NCBI GenBank assembly: GCA_019752295.1
Contig: JAIEMK010000007.1
Coordinates: 62,001-126,000, forward strand
Direction: 5' to 3'
Origin: Chitinophagaceae bacterium
GTDB lineage: Bacteria > Bacteroidota > Bacteroidia > Chitinophagales > Chitinophagaceae
DNA: 64,000 nucleotides
Part shown: positions 1 through 8,522 of the stretch, piece after piece
How positions within the stretch are numbered: position 1 is the stretch's first letter
Layout: each line of letters starts with the position of its first letter
Made by a program: the position numbers and the translations under genes
The notes under the pieces: generated by a model
What the model was told of the DNA's origin: nothing
The model's input: only the letters and a program-made list of their open reading frames with translations
Database searches by the model: none

Positions 1-30
1 CCTTATAATTTAACCTTAATATTTCACTAA

Positions 31-1665
31 ATGAAAAAGTTCTTAATCATAATATCAATATTTGGCACATTCATAATTTCTTCCTGTCAAAAATCAACTT
101 TTAGGGAAGATGAATTACTGGCTAGACGGAATGCAATAGAATCGGCGGAGCCAAATCTATTGTTATCCTCGGTTATTCAAAAATCAACTTTCTTGTATCA
201 AAACAAAGGGGGCATGGGAGCAACCAACCTAGCAGTAACGATGCAGTACATGGAAGGAAACAGAAATAGTGACGACAACACTTATCTTGGTTTCAGATTG
301 CCTAAATCTGATCTCTATGAATTCACTGGGGTCATTAAATTAGTGAATGCTGCTGTAACCAATGTGAATACAAAGGGATTAAAAACACACGAAGGTGTTT
401 TTAGAATATTCCAAACATTGTTGTGGGCTACCGTTTCTGATTTATATGGAGATATTTACTTTACTGAAGGCCTTCGCGGTCAAGACGGAATTCTTTTCCC
501 AAAATTTGACGAGCAGAAAGATATCTATCCCACATTGATTCAAAATTTAAAAGATGCCACTCAGTTACTTACTGATGGGAAAGATGTATTGGATAAAACT
601 TATGATGTAATGTATGCTGGTGATAAAACCAAATGGATTAAACTGGCGAATTCACTTCGTTTGCGCTATTTAATGCGGGAAAGCAGCAAGGTTTCAAATG
701 CTGCTGAAATCCTAACTGTATCTGCTTTGCCTATGTTAGCGGATGTTCCTGATAATGCTTCCATTCCTTATATAGATGCTGATAAATCAATGGCATCACC
801 AATGGGTAAAACCAATTTAGACCCTGCTGGAAATTTCTTGATTTTCAGGCCTTGTAAAACTTTGGTGGATACTTTGAAAGCCTTGAATGATGAACGTTTG
901 AAAGTTTGGGTAGCACCCTTAGAAAAACCATGGGCTGCTATAATTGATTCTGTTAACCTGAATGCCGGTAAGAGAACGCTAGTTCAAAAAGGCTACACTT
1001 ACAATTATACTTGGGAGTATATTGATAGAAATAATTCCAAAATTAGGGCTGTTGCCGCTTCTATTATGGATTCAATGACTTTGTATGCAGGATATCAAGC
1101 AGGTGTTTCTGTAACAGTACTTAATGCAAATGGTAGTTATGATTTTGCTGATACGAAGGGTAATTATAAAATCTCTACTTTCTCAAAATTATTTAATGAA
1201 AATGCTAATACTTTAATAAAAGCTTCTATAATGCAGGCAGATGAAGTTCAGTTTCTTTTGGCAGAAGCGGCTGCAAAAGGAATCATTACAGGGAATGCTG
1301 AAACTTATTATAAGAAAGGAGTTGAATATAGTTTAAAACGTTGGGGTGAGCCTTTACCCGCAAACTATTTCACAAACCCGTTGACGAGTTTTCCTGCTAC
1401 TAAAACACAGCAGTTGGCAATTATTGGCTTACAAAAATGGATCGGGCTTTTTATGAATGGTATTGAAGCATATGCTGATTATAGAAGGTCCAGAGTGCCC
1501 TATTTAGAAGCAAATGGAGCACTTAATTCGTCTATTAACGCATTTCCATTGCGATACAGATACCCTGAATCGGAGTTTAAAAATAATTCAGAAAATTACC
1601 AAGTGGCGATTGGGAGACTGGATAAAGGGGATACAGAGTTTTCAAAAATGTGGTTAATTCAGTAA
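31..1665 (+). CDS. SusD/RagB-family nutrient-binding outer-membrane lipoprotein
   Basis: The 544-residue protein has a lipoprotein signal peptide whose lipobox ends ISSC, making Cys19 the likely lipidated residue. The body has the helical TPR-like layout of the SusD/RagB family (SusD-like group 2): an early stretch with 'FQTLLWATVSDLYGDIYF', the mid-protein 'WIKLANSLRLRYLMR', and a C-terminal 'QADEVQFLLAEAAAKG' helix. SusD proteins sit on the cell surface and bind a glycan or other oligomer for import through a partner SusC TonB-dependent channel. The 30 bases before the start are open in one frame and end in TAA directly before the ATG, so a susC gene may end there, but this is too short to prove. 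Genes downstream on the same strand encode secreted hydrolases, which fits a polymer-use operon. Substrate cannot be told from sequence. Confidence 0.9.
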   Translation: MKKFLIIISIFGTFIISSCQKSTFREDELLARRNAIESAEPNLLLSSVIQKSTFLYQNKGGMGATNLAVTMQYMEGNRNSDDNTYLGFRLPKSDLYEFTGVIKLVNAAVTNVNTKGLKTHEGVFRIFQTLLWATVSDLYGDIYFTEGLRGQDGILFPKFDEQKDIYPTLIQNLKDATQLLTDGKDVLDKTYDVMYAGDKTKWIKLANSLRLRYLMRESSKVSNAAEILTVSALPMLADVPDNASIPYIDADKSMASPMGKTNLDPAGNFLIFRPCKTLVDTLKALNDERLKVWVAPLEKPWAAIIDSVNLNAGKRTLVQKGYTYNYTWEYIDRNNSKIRAVAASIMDSMTLYAGYQAGVSVTVLNANGSYDFADTKGNYKISTFSKLFNENANTLIKASIMQADEVQFLLAEAAAKGIITGNAETYYKKGVEYSLKRWGEPLPANYFTNPLTSFPATKTQQLAIIGLQKWIGLFMNGIEAYADYRRSRVPYLEANGALNSSINAFPLRYRYPESEFKNNSENYQVAIGRLDKGDTEFSKMWLIQ

Positions 1666-1705
1666 CTTATTTTCCCTGCATAATTAATTATTTAAATAGA
1701 GCATA

Positions 1706-3070
1706 ATGACTAGGAATTCATACAAATTTTGGTTGCTATTATTTTCATTTGCATTCTTGCTTTCTTCAACATACGCGCAGAAGACAACGTCAACAACCCC
1801 TACAAATGCACTGGAACATTATTTGAATAATGGCGATAAAACATTCCATTGGGAACTGAAAGAAAGTTATGATATCGGTGATGTGAAAGTATATGCATTA
1901 GTGTTGACTTCTCAAAATTGGCGTGAGCATATTTGGACACATCAGTTAAGTATTATGGTACCTAAAGATCTTCAATACAATGATGCCCTATTGTTTATAA
2001 CCGGGGGAAGTATTAATAAAGAAGGACAACCTAATTGGAGTAGTCAGGGAGATGGTTTAACAGAAGGTATTGCTTCTGTGGCAAAACAAAATAAGGCTAT
2101 CGTTGCCATATTAAAACAAACGCCTAACCAGCCACTCTATGGCGATCTTACCGAAGATGCTCTGATTTCTTATACATTGCACAAATTCAAAGAAGATGGT
2201 GATTATTCATGGCCTTTACTTTTTCCAATGGTAAAAAGTGCAAAGGCCGCTATGGACGCAATTCAGGAATTTTCAAAACATAAATTGAATAAAAACATCC
2301 AACACTTTGTTGTTTCTGGTGCTTCTAAACGGGGATGGACTACCTGGTTGACCGGTGCCAGTGATAATCGGGTTATTGCTATTGCGCCAATGGTAATTGA
2401 CATGTTGAATATGCCTGTTAGTATGAATTATCAAATTAAAGTTTGGAACGATTATAGTATACAAATTGAAGATTATGTAAAGCTGGGAATTGTTCAGGAT
2501 ATTGGATCTGGCAGTGGGAAAGCTATTACAACTATGATTGATCCTTACTCATATAGGAAGAAATTGACTATGCCTAAAATGATAATCATGGGCACAAACG
2601 ATGAATATTGGCCAATCGATAATATAAAGAATTACTTCGATAGCCTTTCTGGTAAGAATTTTATTCATTACATCCCAAATGTTGGGCATGGAATGGGAGA
2701 TAAGACTGAAGCAATTCGTAGCCTTAGTGCTTTTTTTGGATTTAATATTCAGAAAAAAACTATTCCATCCTGCATATGGAAAACTACTGAGAATAAAGAT
2801 GGAGTAACTGTTTCTATTAAAGCCACGCCCGATAGGCTAACTGATGTTATTATTTGGTACGCAGATTCAAACGACAAAGACTTTAGGAATGATAAATGGG
2901 TGTCAAAAAGTCTAGGTATTAAAAACGCATCTGTAGTTAAAGCAAATGAAGCATTCCCTTTGACAGGCTATCGTGCTTTTTATGTTAGTCTTACATATAA
3001 AGATGCTAATGGGGGTGAATACTCTGAAAATACAAGAGTATTTATGACGGATGATAAAAAAGTACTGTAG
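1706..3070 (+). CDS. PhoPQ-activated pathogenicity-related (PqaA-like) secreted alpha/beta hydrolase
   Basis: The 454-residue protein starts with a Sec signal peptide ending near 'SSTYAQ'. It matches the PqaA/AutA family, an alpha/beta-hydrolase fold of poorly known activity. The likely triad is Ser207 in 'GASKRGW', Asp299 in 'GTNDEYWPID' and His328 in 'GHGMGD'. The N-terminal part 'WHQL..VP' (here 'WTHQLSIMVP') and the long C-terminal beta-rich part, residues about 350-454, also fit the family. It lies 40 nt after the SusD gene and 15 nt before an esterase gene, so it is probably cotranscribed with them. Family membership is clear; the bond it cleaves is unknown. An ester or amide on the polymer bound by the SusD protein is an inference from context. 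Confidence 0.85.
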   Translation: MTRNSYKFWLLLFSFAFLLSSTYAQKTTSTTPTNALEHYLNNGDKTFHWELKESYDIGDVKVYALVLTSQNWREHIWTHQLSIMVPKDLQYNDALLFITGGSINKEGQPNWSSQGDGLTEGIASVAKQNKAIVAILKQTPNQPLYGDLTEDALISYTLHKFKEDGDYSWPLLFPMVKSAKAAMDAIQEFSKHKLNKNIQHFVVSGASKRGWTTWLTGASDNRVIAIAPMVIDMLNMPVSMNYQIKVWNDYSIQIEDYVKLGIVQDIGSGSGKAITTMIDPYSYRKKLTMPKMIIMGTNDEYWPIDNIKNYFDSLSGKNFIHYIPNVGHGMGDKTEAIRSLSAFFGFNIQKKTIPSCIWKTTENKDGVTVSIKATPDRLTDVIIWYADSNDKDFRNDKWVSKSLGIKNASVVKANEAFPLTGYRAFYVSLTYKDANGGEYSENTRVFMTDDKKVL

Positions 3071-3085
3071 AAAAAAATTGCTGGA

Positions 3086-3943
3086 ATGAATTTTATAAAA
3101 AAGTGCCAATTAACTTTTGGCCTGATATTTTTGGTTGTGCAACTATCAGCACAAAATGAACTTCCTTCTTCGTATCGAACGCTACTAGATGTTTCTTATA
3201 GCAATGACGATAAAGCAGATATAATGGATGTTTATCTTCCAAACAATTACAGCACTGCAAAAGTGATTGTTTACTTGCATGGTAGTGGTTGGACAGGCGG
3301 CGATAAAAATGAATTTCCAAAACAACTGATTAATGAATTGGTTGGCAACCGTAAGTATATTGTTGTATCTGCCAATTACAGATTGGTTAAAGATGGAGTT
3401 AATAGGTTCCCTGCACAAATGGAAGATATTGGCAAGCTATTTTCCTTTTTGTCTCTCAAAGCGTCTCAGTACCATTTTAATGGAAATGAGTTCGCTTTGA
3501 TGGGGGGAAGTGCAGGTGGACATCTGGCTATGTTATATGCGTATGGATATGATTCTACAAAAAAAATAAAAACAGTTGTTGACTTCTGGGGTCCAACTGA
3601 TTTTACTGATAAGGTTGTAAGAGAGCAGGATAAAAACGCTGATGCTAAAGTAACCAATCTCTTGGGTGAAGCAGACCCCAATGCACGAATTAGTTTTGAT
3701 GCAAGCCCATACCATCGCCTTACAAAAGAAACGGGCATTCCAACTATTTTATTTCATGGAGGTCAGGACCCTTTGGTGCCAGTGAGTCAGGCAGACAAAC
3801 TTTATAAAAAATTACAGGCATTGGGAATTCCTTCACAATATGCTTATTACCCTAATGAAAAACATGGGATGAAAGGTGCAGCCGGCATTGATGTTTTTAT
3901 TAAAACATTAGCTTGGCTGAATAAATATTTTCCAGCTTTATAA
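3086..3943 (+). CDS. secreted alpha/beta-hydrolase esterase (BD-FAE / hormone-sensitive-lipase-like)
   Basis: The 285-residue protein has a short N-terminal signal peptide ending near 'VVQLSAQ'. It has an oxyanion-hole motif 'HGSGWTGGDK', a nucleophile elbow 'GGSAGGH' with Ser142, an acidic residue in 'GGQDPLVPVSQA' and a catalytic His in 'NEKHGMKG'. These are hallmarks of carboxylesterases of the bacterial feruloyl-esterase-like/esterase-lipase group. The whole protein is closely similar to the C-terminal half of the next gene product, so the two look like a tandem duplication. The stop codon is 9 nt before that gene. Likely role: removal of ester groups from a polymer in the periplasm or at the surface. 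The exact substrate is not visible. Confidence 0.85.
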   Translation: MNFIKKCQLTFGLIFLVVQLSAQNELPSSYRTLLDVSYSNDDKADIMDVYLPNNYSTAKVIVYLHGSGWTGGDKNEFPKQLINELVGNRKYIVVSANYRLVKDGVNRFPAQMEDIGKLFSFLSLKASQYHFNGNEFALMGGSAGGHLAMLYAYGYDSTKKIKTVVDFWGPTDFTDKVVREQDKNADAKVTNLLGEADPNARISFDASPYHRLTKETGIPTILFHGGQDPLVPVSQADKLYKKLQALGIPSQYAYYPNEKHGMKGAAGIDVFIKTLAWLNKYFPAL

Positions 3944-3952
3944 ATTGAAATT

Positions 3953-5581
3953 ATGCGTGTACAAAAATTTTTGGCGACAATTTTTTTTTCTTTTGTTACG
4001 TTAATAACTTTCGCACAAACCACGACACCTCTGCCCATTTCCAAAAATGGCTTTGTTGTTATTTCACATAGAGGTAGTCATTTACTGAAACCAGAAAATT
4101 CTATTGCAGCTTTTGATGCGGCAATAATGGAAGGAGCTGATTATGTGGAGATGGATTTAAGAACCAGCAAAGATGGGCATCTGGTTTTATGCCATAATGA
4201 AACTGTCGACACCAAAACAAATGGCAAAGGCCGTGTTCAAGATTTAGTATGGGATGAACTATCTAAGCTACTTCTGGTAAATGTAGAGAATAAAGTATAT
4301 CATATACCCGACTTCAAAGAAGCATTAAATGCATGTAAAGACAAGATAAATATCTATCTCGACTTCAAAGAAGCTGACGTTGCAGAAACATATCGCCAGA
4401 TTAGAGAAGCTGGGATGGAAAAAAATGTTGTCGTTTACGTAAATAAGATTGATCAGTATATTGCTTGGAGAAAGCTGGCTCCTGCCATGCCTTTAGCTGC
4501 AAGCCTTCCTGAATCAATTCGAACCAAAGAAGATTTGGCTGTTTTATACGAACAGATGCATCTTGAAGTAATAGATAATGTAATTGATAGTAGCATTTTA
4601 AATTACGCGAATACACACGGTACAAATGTTTGGTTAGACGTACAAAGTGCCGATGAAAACCCAACAAAATGGCATGATGCAATGCGCAAAGGAATACAAG
4701 GTGTTCAAACAGACCACCCAGAAGCCTTGGTAAATTATCTAAAGAAAAACAATCTTAGAAATGGTTCGACAGCACTGACCGTAACGTATCCAGTTGTTGT
4801 TCCTCCAACCTATCGATCTATAAAAGATGTTCCGTATAGTTATACTAGTACGGAGAATATTATGGATGTTTATTTTCCGCAAGTATATGATAGTGCAAAA
4901 GTACTTATCTATATACATGGTGGTTCATGGGTTTCGGGCGACAAGAACGAATTCCCCAAATATTTAATTGACGAACTTGTTGGAAAAAGAAAATACATTT
5001 TAGTGACAATGAATTATCGACTAATAAAAGAAGGGAAAAATAGGTTCCCATCGCAAATGGAAGACGTTACAAATGCTATGAAATTTTTAACAGGAGCTGC
5101 CAAAAAATTTCATTTGAATGATCATCAATTCGCTTTGATGGGAGGAAGTGCTGGTGGTTACATGGCAATGCTTTATGCTTATGCATATGATACAAAAAAA
5201 CAAATACAAACGGTAATTGATTTCTGGGGACCAACCGATTTGGCTGATAAGTCTGTTAGAGCAGATGGCTCTGATGGAGACAGGGCAGCTTCTAATTTAT
5301 TAGGTGAGCCCGATGCACACGCTAAAATTGCAACAGATGCTAGCCCTTATTACAGAATTACAAAAGAATCTGCAGTACCTACCATATTTTTTCATGGGGG
5401 AGATGACCCCTTAGTGCCAGTATCACAAGCACAAAAAATGTACGACAAAATGCTGGCTTATGGAACGCCAGTACATTTGGAAATCTATCCCGGCGAAAAA
5501 CATGGAATCAGCGGCACTATTAGGATGGATTTATATAACAAAACTCTCGCTTGGATTGACAAATATTTCCCTGCTAAATAA
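3953..5581 (+). CDS. glycerophosphodiester phosphodiesterase - esterase fusion
   Basis: The 542-residue secreted protein joins two enzymes. After a signal peptide ending near 'TFAQT', residues about 33-265 form a GDPD TIM-barrel domain: 'SHRGSHLLKPENS' with catalytic His39, then 'EMDLRTSKDGHLVLCHN' with the metal-binding Glu/Asp and second His. Residues about 285-542 form an alpha/beta-hydrolase with 'HGGSWVSGDK', nucleophile Ser399 in 'GGSAGGY', 'GGDDPLVPVSQA' and 'GEKHGISG'. The second half is a close paralogue of the preceding gene. GDPD enzymes cleave glycerophosphodiesters to glycerol 3-phosphate plus an alcohol. The fusion suggests that a phosphodiester and an ester occur on the same substrate, but this is inference. 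Both sets of catalytic residues appear intact. Confidence 0.88.
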   Translation: MRVQKFLATIFFSFVTLITFAQTTTPLPISKNGFVVISHRGSHLLKPENSIAAFDAAIMEGADYVEMDLRTSKDGHLVLCHNETVDTKTNGKGRVQDLVWDELSKLLLVNVENKVYHIPDFKEALNACKDKINIYLDFKEADVAETYRQIREAGMEKNVVVYVNKIDQYIAWRKLAPAMPLAASLPESIRTKEDLAVLYEQMHLEVIDNVIDSSILNYANTHGTNVWLDVQSADENPTKWHDAMRKGIQGVQTDHPEALVNYLKKNNLRNGSTALTVTYPVVVPPTYRSIKDVPYSYTSTENIMDVYFPQVYDSAKVLIYIHGGSWVSGDKNEFPKYLIDELVGKRKYILVTMNYRLIKEGKNRFPSQMEDVTNAMKFLTGAAKKFHLNDHQFALMGGSAGGYMAMLYAYAYDTKKQIQTVIDFWGPTDLADKSVRADGSDGDRAASNLLGEPDAHAKIATDASPYYRITKESAVPTIFFHGGDDPLVPVSQAQKMYDKMLAYGTPVHLEIYPGEKHGISGTIRMDLYNKTLAWIDKYFPAK

Positions 5582-5591
5582 TTATTGACAA

Positions 5592-7778
5592 ATGCAAAAA
5601 ACAACTAAGCAACTGAGAATTAATTTTGTTCCTTCAATATTGTTTTTTTTATACTTGTTTGGATTTGTACTAAATGTTAGCGCAAACCCCGACTTGCCAT
5701 TTAAGCAAGCAGTGTCAGTAAAATATACGGTTGCTCCAAATATTACTGGTTCTAGTTTTAAAAAAGTACTTGTTGACTATAATGACGTTGTATATGTTTT
5801 AAGTAGTCAGGGTTTGTTGCGCATTAATGACCATGATCTGGTGAAGGATTTACGTTATACACCTCTTTCTCGAAAACAACCGGTTGATATTGCCATTCAG
5901 GAAAAAGTTGGTAACCTATACTATTTATTGAATGATAAAGTGCTAACAAATGGATATGCGGGTGTTCCTTATTCAATCCTACCTTCAGGAAGATTTAATA
6001 AATTAGCTGTTGATGAGAAAGGGAATATTTTTCTCACTGGAAACCAATCTGTTGGTTTTGTGATAGAAAATAAGTTAGTGGAATTTCCCTTGTCTTCTGA
6101 AGAACAGATTCGTAATATATATATCAATCAAGGCGTTTTTTATGCATTAGGTAGTAAGACGATTTACCGTGTAAAAGATAAAACACTTATCCCCATATTC
6201 AAAGCAGACGATATAAAGGAAATCAGTTTTCAGAAAAACGAAATATTTGTTGGTACAGAAAAAGGGTATTATGCTGTTCATAATGTAACAGGAAATATAA
6301 CATTTACGTTAAAGGATAAATTACCGGCAATTGATATCAATTGCTTATTATTTGTCAATAACAATTTATGGGCAGGCACTACTCATGGTGCATTTAAAAA
6401 AAATGCGGATAATTCATTTCGCTACTATGCATCTAAACGTTGGTTGAATGAAGATACAGTGATATCAATGGCTTCTGATAGTAAAGGCAATGTGTATTGT
6501 TTGACGAAAACTGGGATAAATAAGATTGAATTTAGTTCTTATACCCTTGCTCAGAAGGCCAATTTTTTTCAAGATAAAATTCGGCAGCGCCATATTCGGT
6601 ACGGACTTATTTCAGAAGTATTTTTTCAAAATTCAGGCGATTTATCAACCGCTGAAATGATGGATACTGATAACGATGGATTATGGAGTTCATTTTATTT
6701 GGGTAGCCAGGCTTTTAGGTACGCAGTAACAAAAGACAAGACAGCCAAACGTTATGCCTGGGAAACTTTTGAAGCTTTTGAAAGATTGCTTACTATCAAT
6801 CCATTAAAAGGGTTCCCTTCTAGAACATTCGAGCGTATTGAATATAGAAATTCTGATCCGGAAGCCTGGCGCAAATCGCAGAACCCTGAATGGGAGTGGA
6901 AGGGTACTACAAGTAGTGATGAATTTGTTGGACATATCTTCGCATCTGCTGTCATGAGTAGATTTGCAGCAGAAACACCTTCAGAAAAAAAACGCGTCGC
7001 GGATTTTGTCGATAAAATTTTAACTCATATCATAGAAAATAATTATTATTTCGTTGATGCAGATGGAAAGCCAACCCATTGGGGTCGCTGGAATCCTGAA
7101 TATATTAATTGGTACCCAGAATCAATTAGCGATAGAAAATTGGGAAGTACAACTATTATTGCAGGTCTTCAATTGGGGTATGCACTTACGGGTAAATCAA
7201 TTTACAAGACAGAAGCTTTTCGTTTAATGAATGATCATAACTATCTGAAAAATATTTTAATTGATTGTAATAAAATACAAATAACACCTGGGTATGTATT
7301 TATGGGCGCAAACATGGGCGATGGGTGGAATCATTCTGATGATGAAATGTCTTTTCTTGCTTACTGGGTTCTGTATCATTTTGCATTTAATGATACACTT
7401 AAAAAAAAGTTTTCTAAAGCCATTGTCAATCACTGGAATATTGAAATGCCAGAAAGAGATGGTTTATGGAATTTGATTACAAAAGGAACCGCCGGTGTTT
7501 ATGATAAAGAATCTACACTTTGGTATTTAAAAGAATTCCCGATGGACATGATTAATTGGACCATTAAAAACTCAGATAGAAGAGACCTTGAATTACTTTC
7601 TCCGAACTTGCGTGATCAAAAAACAAAAACCTTATTGCCCTATAGCGAACAACCTACTCACCGTCATAATGCAAATCCATTTTTTCTGGATGGAGGAGAC
7701 GATGGACATTCTGAGTTGGCCGGAGACGAATACTTATTGCCTTATTGGATGGCTCGTTATTTGAAAGTGATTCAATAG
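5592..7778 (+). CDS. secreted propeller plus all-helical domain protein, function unknown
   Basis: The 728-residue protein has a signal peptide ending near 'LNVSAN'. Residues about 40-320 contain a beta-propeller-like repeat of roughly 40-50 residues, with blades such as 'VDEKGNIFLTG', 'NNLWAGTTHGAF' and 'SDSKGNVYCLTKTGINKI', resembling two-component-regulator propeller repeats. Residues about 335-728 are mainly helical, with conserved-looking polar motifs 'DTDNDGLWSS', 'GRWNPEYINWYPES', 'MGDGWNHSDDEMS' and 'DGGDDGHSELAGDEYLLPYWM'. The spacing resembles an (alpha/alpha)n toroid such as those of glycan lyases and hydrolases, but I cannot assign a family. It begins 10 nt after the GDPD-esterase stop and is the last gene of this run. 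It may be the main depolymerase of the locus; that is inference only. Confidence 0.75.
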   Translation: MQKTTKQLRINFVPSILFFLYLFGFVLNVSANPDLPFKQAVSVKYTVAPNITGSSFKKVLVDYNDVVYVLSSQGLLRINDHDLVKDLRYTPLSRKQPVDIAIQEKVGNLYYLLNDKVLTNGYAGVPYSILPSGRFNKLAVDEKGNIFLTGNQSVGFVIENKLVEFPLSSEEQIRNIYINQGVFYALGSKTIYRVKDKTLIPIFKADDIKEISFQKNEIFVGTEKGYYAVHNVTGNITFTLKDKLPAIDINCLLFVNNNLWAGTTHGAFKKNADNSFRYYASKRWLNEDTVISMASDSKGNVYCLTKTGINKIEFSSYTLAQKANFFQDKIRQRHIRYGLISEVFFQNSGDLSTAEMMDTDNDGLWSSFYLGSQAFRYAVTKDKTAKRYAWETFEAFERLLTINPLKGFPSRTFERIEYRNSDPEAWRKSQNPEWEWKGTTSSDEFVGHIFASAVMSRFAAETPSEKKRVADFVDKILTHIIENNYYFVDADGKPTHWGRWNPEYINWYPESISDRKLGSTTIIAGLQLGYALTGKSIYKTEAFRLMNDHNYLKNILIDCNKIQITPGYVFMGANMGDGWNHSDDEMSFLAYWVLYHFAFNDTLKKKFSKAIVNHWNIEMPERDGLWNLITKGTAGVYDKESTLWYLKEFPMDMINWTIKNSDRRDLELLSPNLRDQKTKTLLPYSEQPTHRHNANPFFLDGGDDGHSELAGDEYLLPYWMARYLKVIQ

Positions 7779-7916
7779 TATATTTCTTAAAATGTGTTAC
7801 CCTGAGATGGTCTATTGAGCATTTAAAAACAGTATAAAAAGTATCAGTAAATTGACTTAAAATTTATGATAATGAAGAGATAATATTCATAAATTAACCT
7901 TACATTGTTTAACATT

Positions 7917-7924
7917 TAGTTTTG
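7917..7924 (+). promoter_or_regulatory. -7 element (TAGTTTTG) of the sigma-factor gene, possibly leaderless
   Basis: TAGTTTTG fits the Bacteroidota -7 consensus TAnnTTTG and ends 4 nt before the ATG at 7929. Transcription would then start at or beside the start codon. No clear -33 TTTG lies 19-21 nt upstream. The same TTTAGTTTTGAA context precedes gldF at the same distance. Confidence 0.4.
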
Positions 7925-7928
7925 AATC

Positions 7929-8492
7929 ATGGATACCCAAAAAAAGCAGGAGGAATCAGAATGGATTGCTCTACTTGCCAATGATAGCGAGTATGCTTTT
8001 AAGCATTTATATGGCCGATATAATAATCGGGTATACAAGCTTGCCATGCGGTATTTAAAGTCTACAGAATTATCTCAGGAAATTGTGCAGGATGTATTTC
8101 TAAAGCTTTGGTTCGAACGTAAAAATATCCAATCAGATAGGCCATTGGAGGCATGGCTGATTACCGTAGCAAAAAACAAGCTAATCAATCAGTTCAAGAA
8201 ATTGACTTATGAGTGGAACATGCAAAACAATTATAAAGCAGAAAACAATACTGAAGTGTGTGAAGTGGAGGCTAAACTTATGACTGCTGAATATGATAAA
8301 TATTTTAGAACTACGCTTAATCAGCTACCCCAGATGCAAAAACAGGTTTTTGAATTTGCAAAAATTGATGGACTTTCTCACAATGAGATTGCTGTTCGAT
8401 TGAAAATCTCGCCACTTACTGTTAAAACTCATATGGCACGGGCGATGGGAAAGATCAAAAAATCATTGAAACAATTTGTAATTAGTCTGTAA
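7929..8492 (+). CDS. ECF-type RNA polymerase sigma factor
   Basis: The 187-residue protein has region 2 at residues about 20-90, with 'FKHLYGRYNNRVYKLAMRYL' and 'QEIVQDVFLKLWFER', and region 4 at about 125-180, with 'LPQMQKQVFEFAKIDGLSHNEIAVRL' split as a helix-turn-helix and 'SPLTVKTHMARAMGKIK'. This is the pattern of the extracytoplasmic-function sigma family common in Bacteroidota. Such sigma factors usually pair with a FecR-type anti-sigma factor that senses a SusC receptor. No FecR gene follows here; the next gene encodes an unrelated secreted protein. It could still serve the SusD locus upstream, but another anti-sigma gene would be needed. It may be controlled differently. Confidence 0.88.
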   Translation: MDTQKKQEESEWIALLANDSEYAFKHLYGRYNNRVYKLAMRYLKSTELSQEIVQDVFLKLWFERKNIQSDRPLEAWLITVAKNKLINQFKKLTYEWNMQNNYKAENNTEVCEVEAKLMTAEYDKYFRTTLNQLPQMQKQVFEFAKIDGLSHNEIAVRLKISPLTVKTHMARAMGKIKKSLKQFVISL

Positions 8493-8522
8493 ATTGCGGG
8501 TTAACTATTTTAAACCTGTTTT

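Noticed and set aside
1..30. End of a susC gene just before the SusD gene.
   Set aside because: One frame is open for nine codons and ends in TAA, which fits, but the stretch is too short to identify; noted only in the SusD entry.
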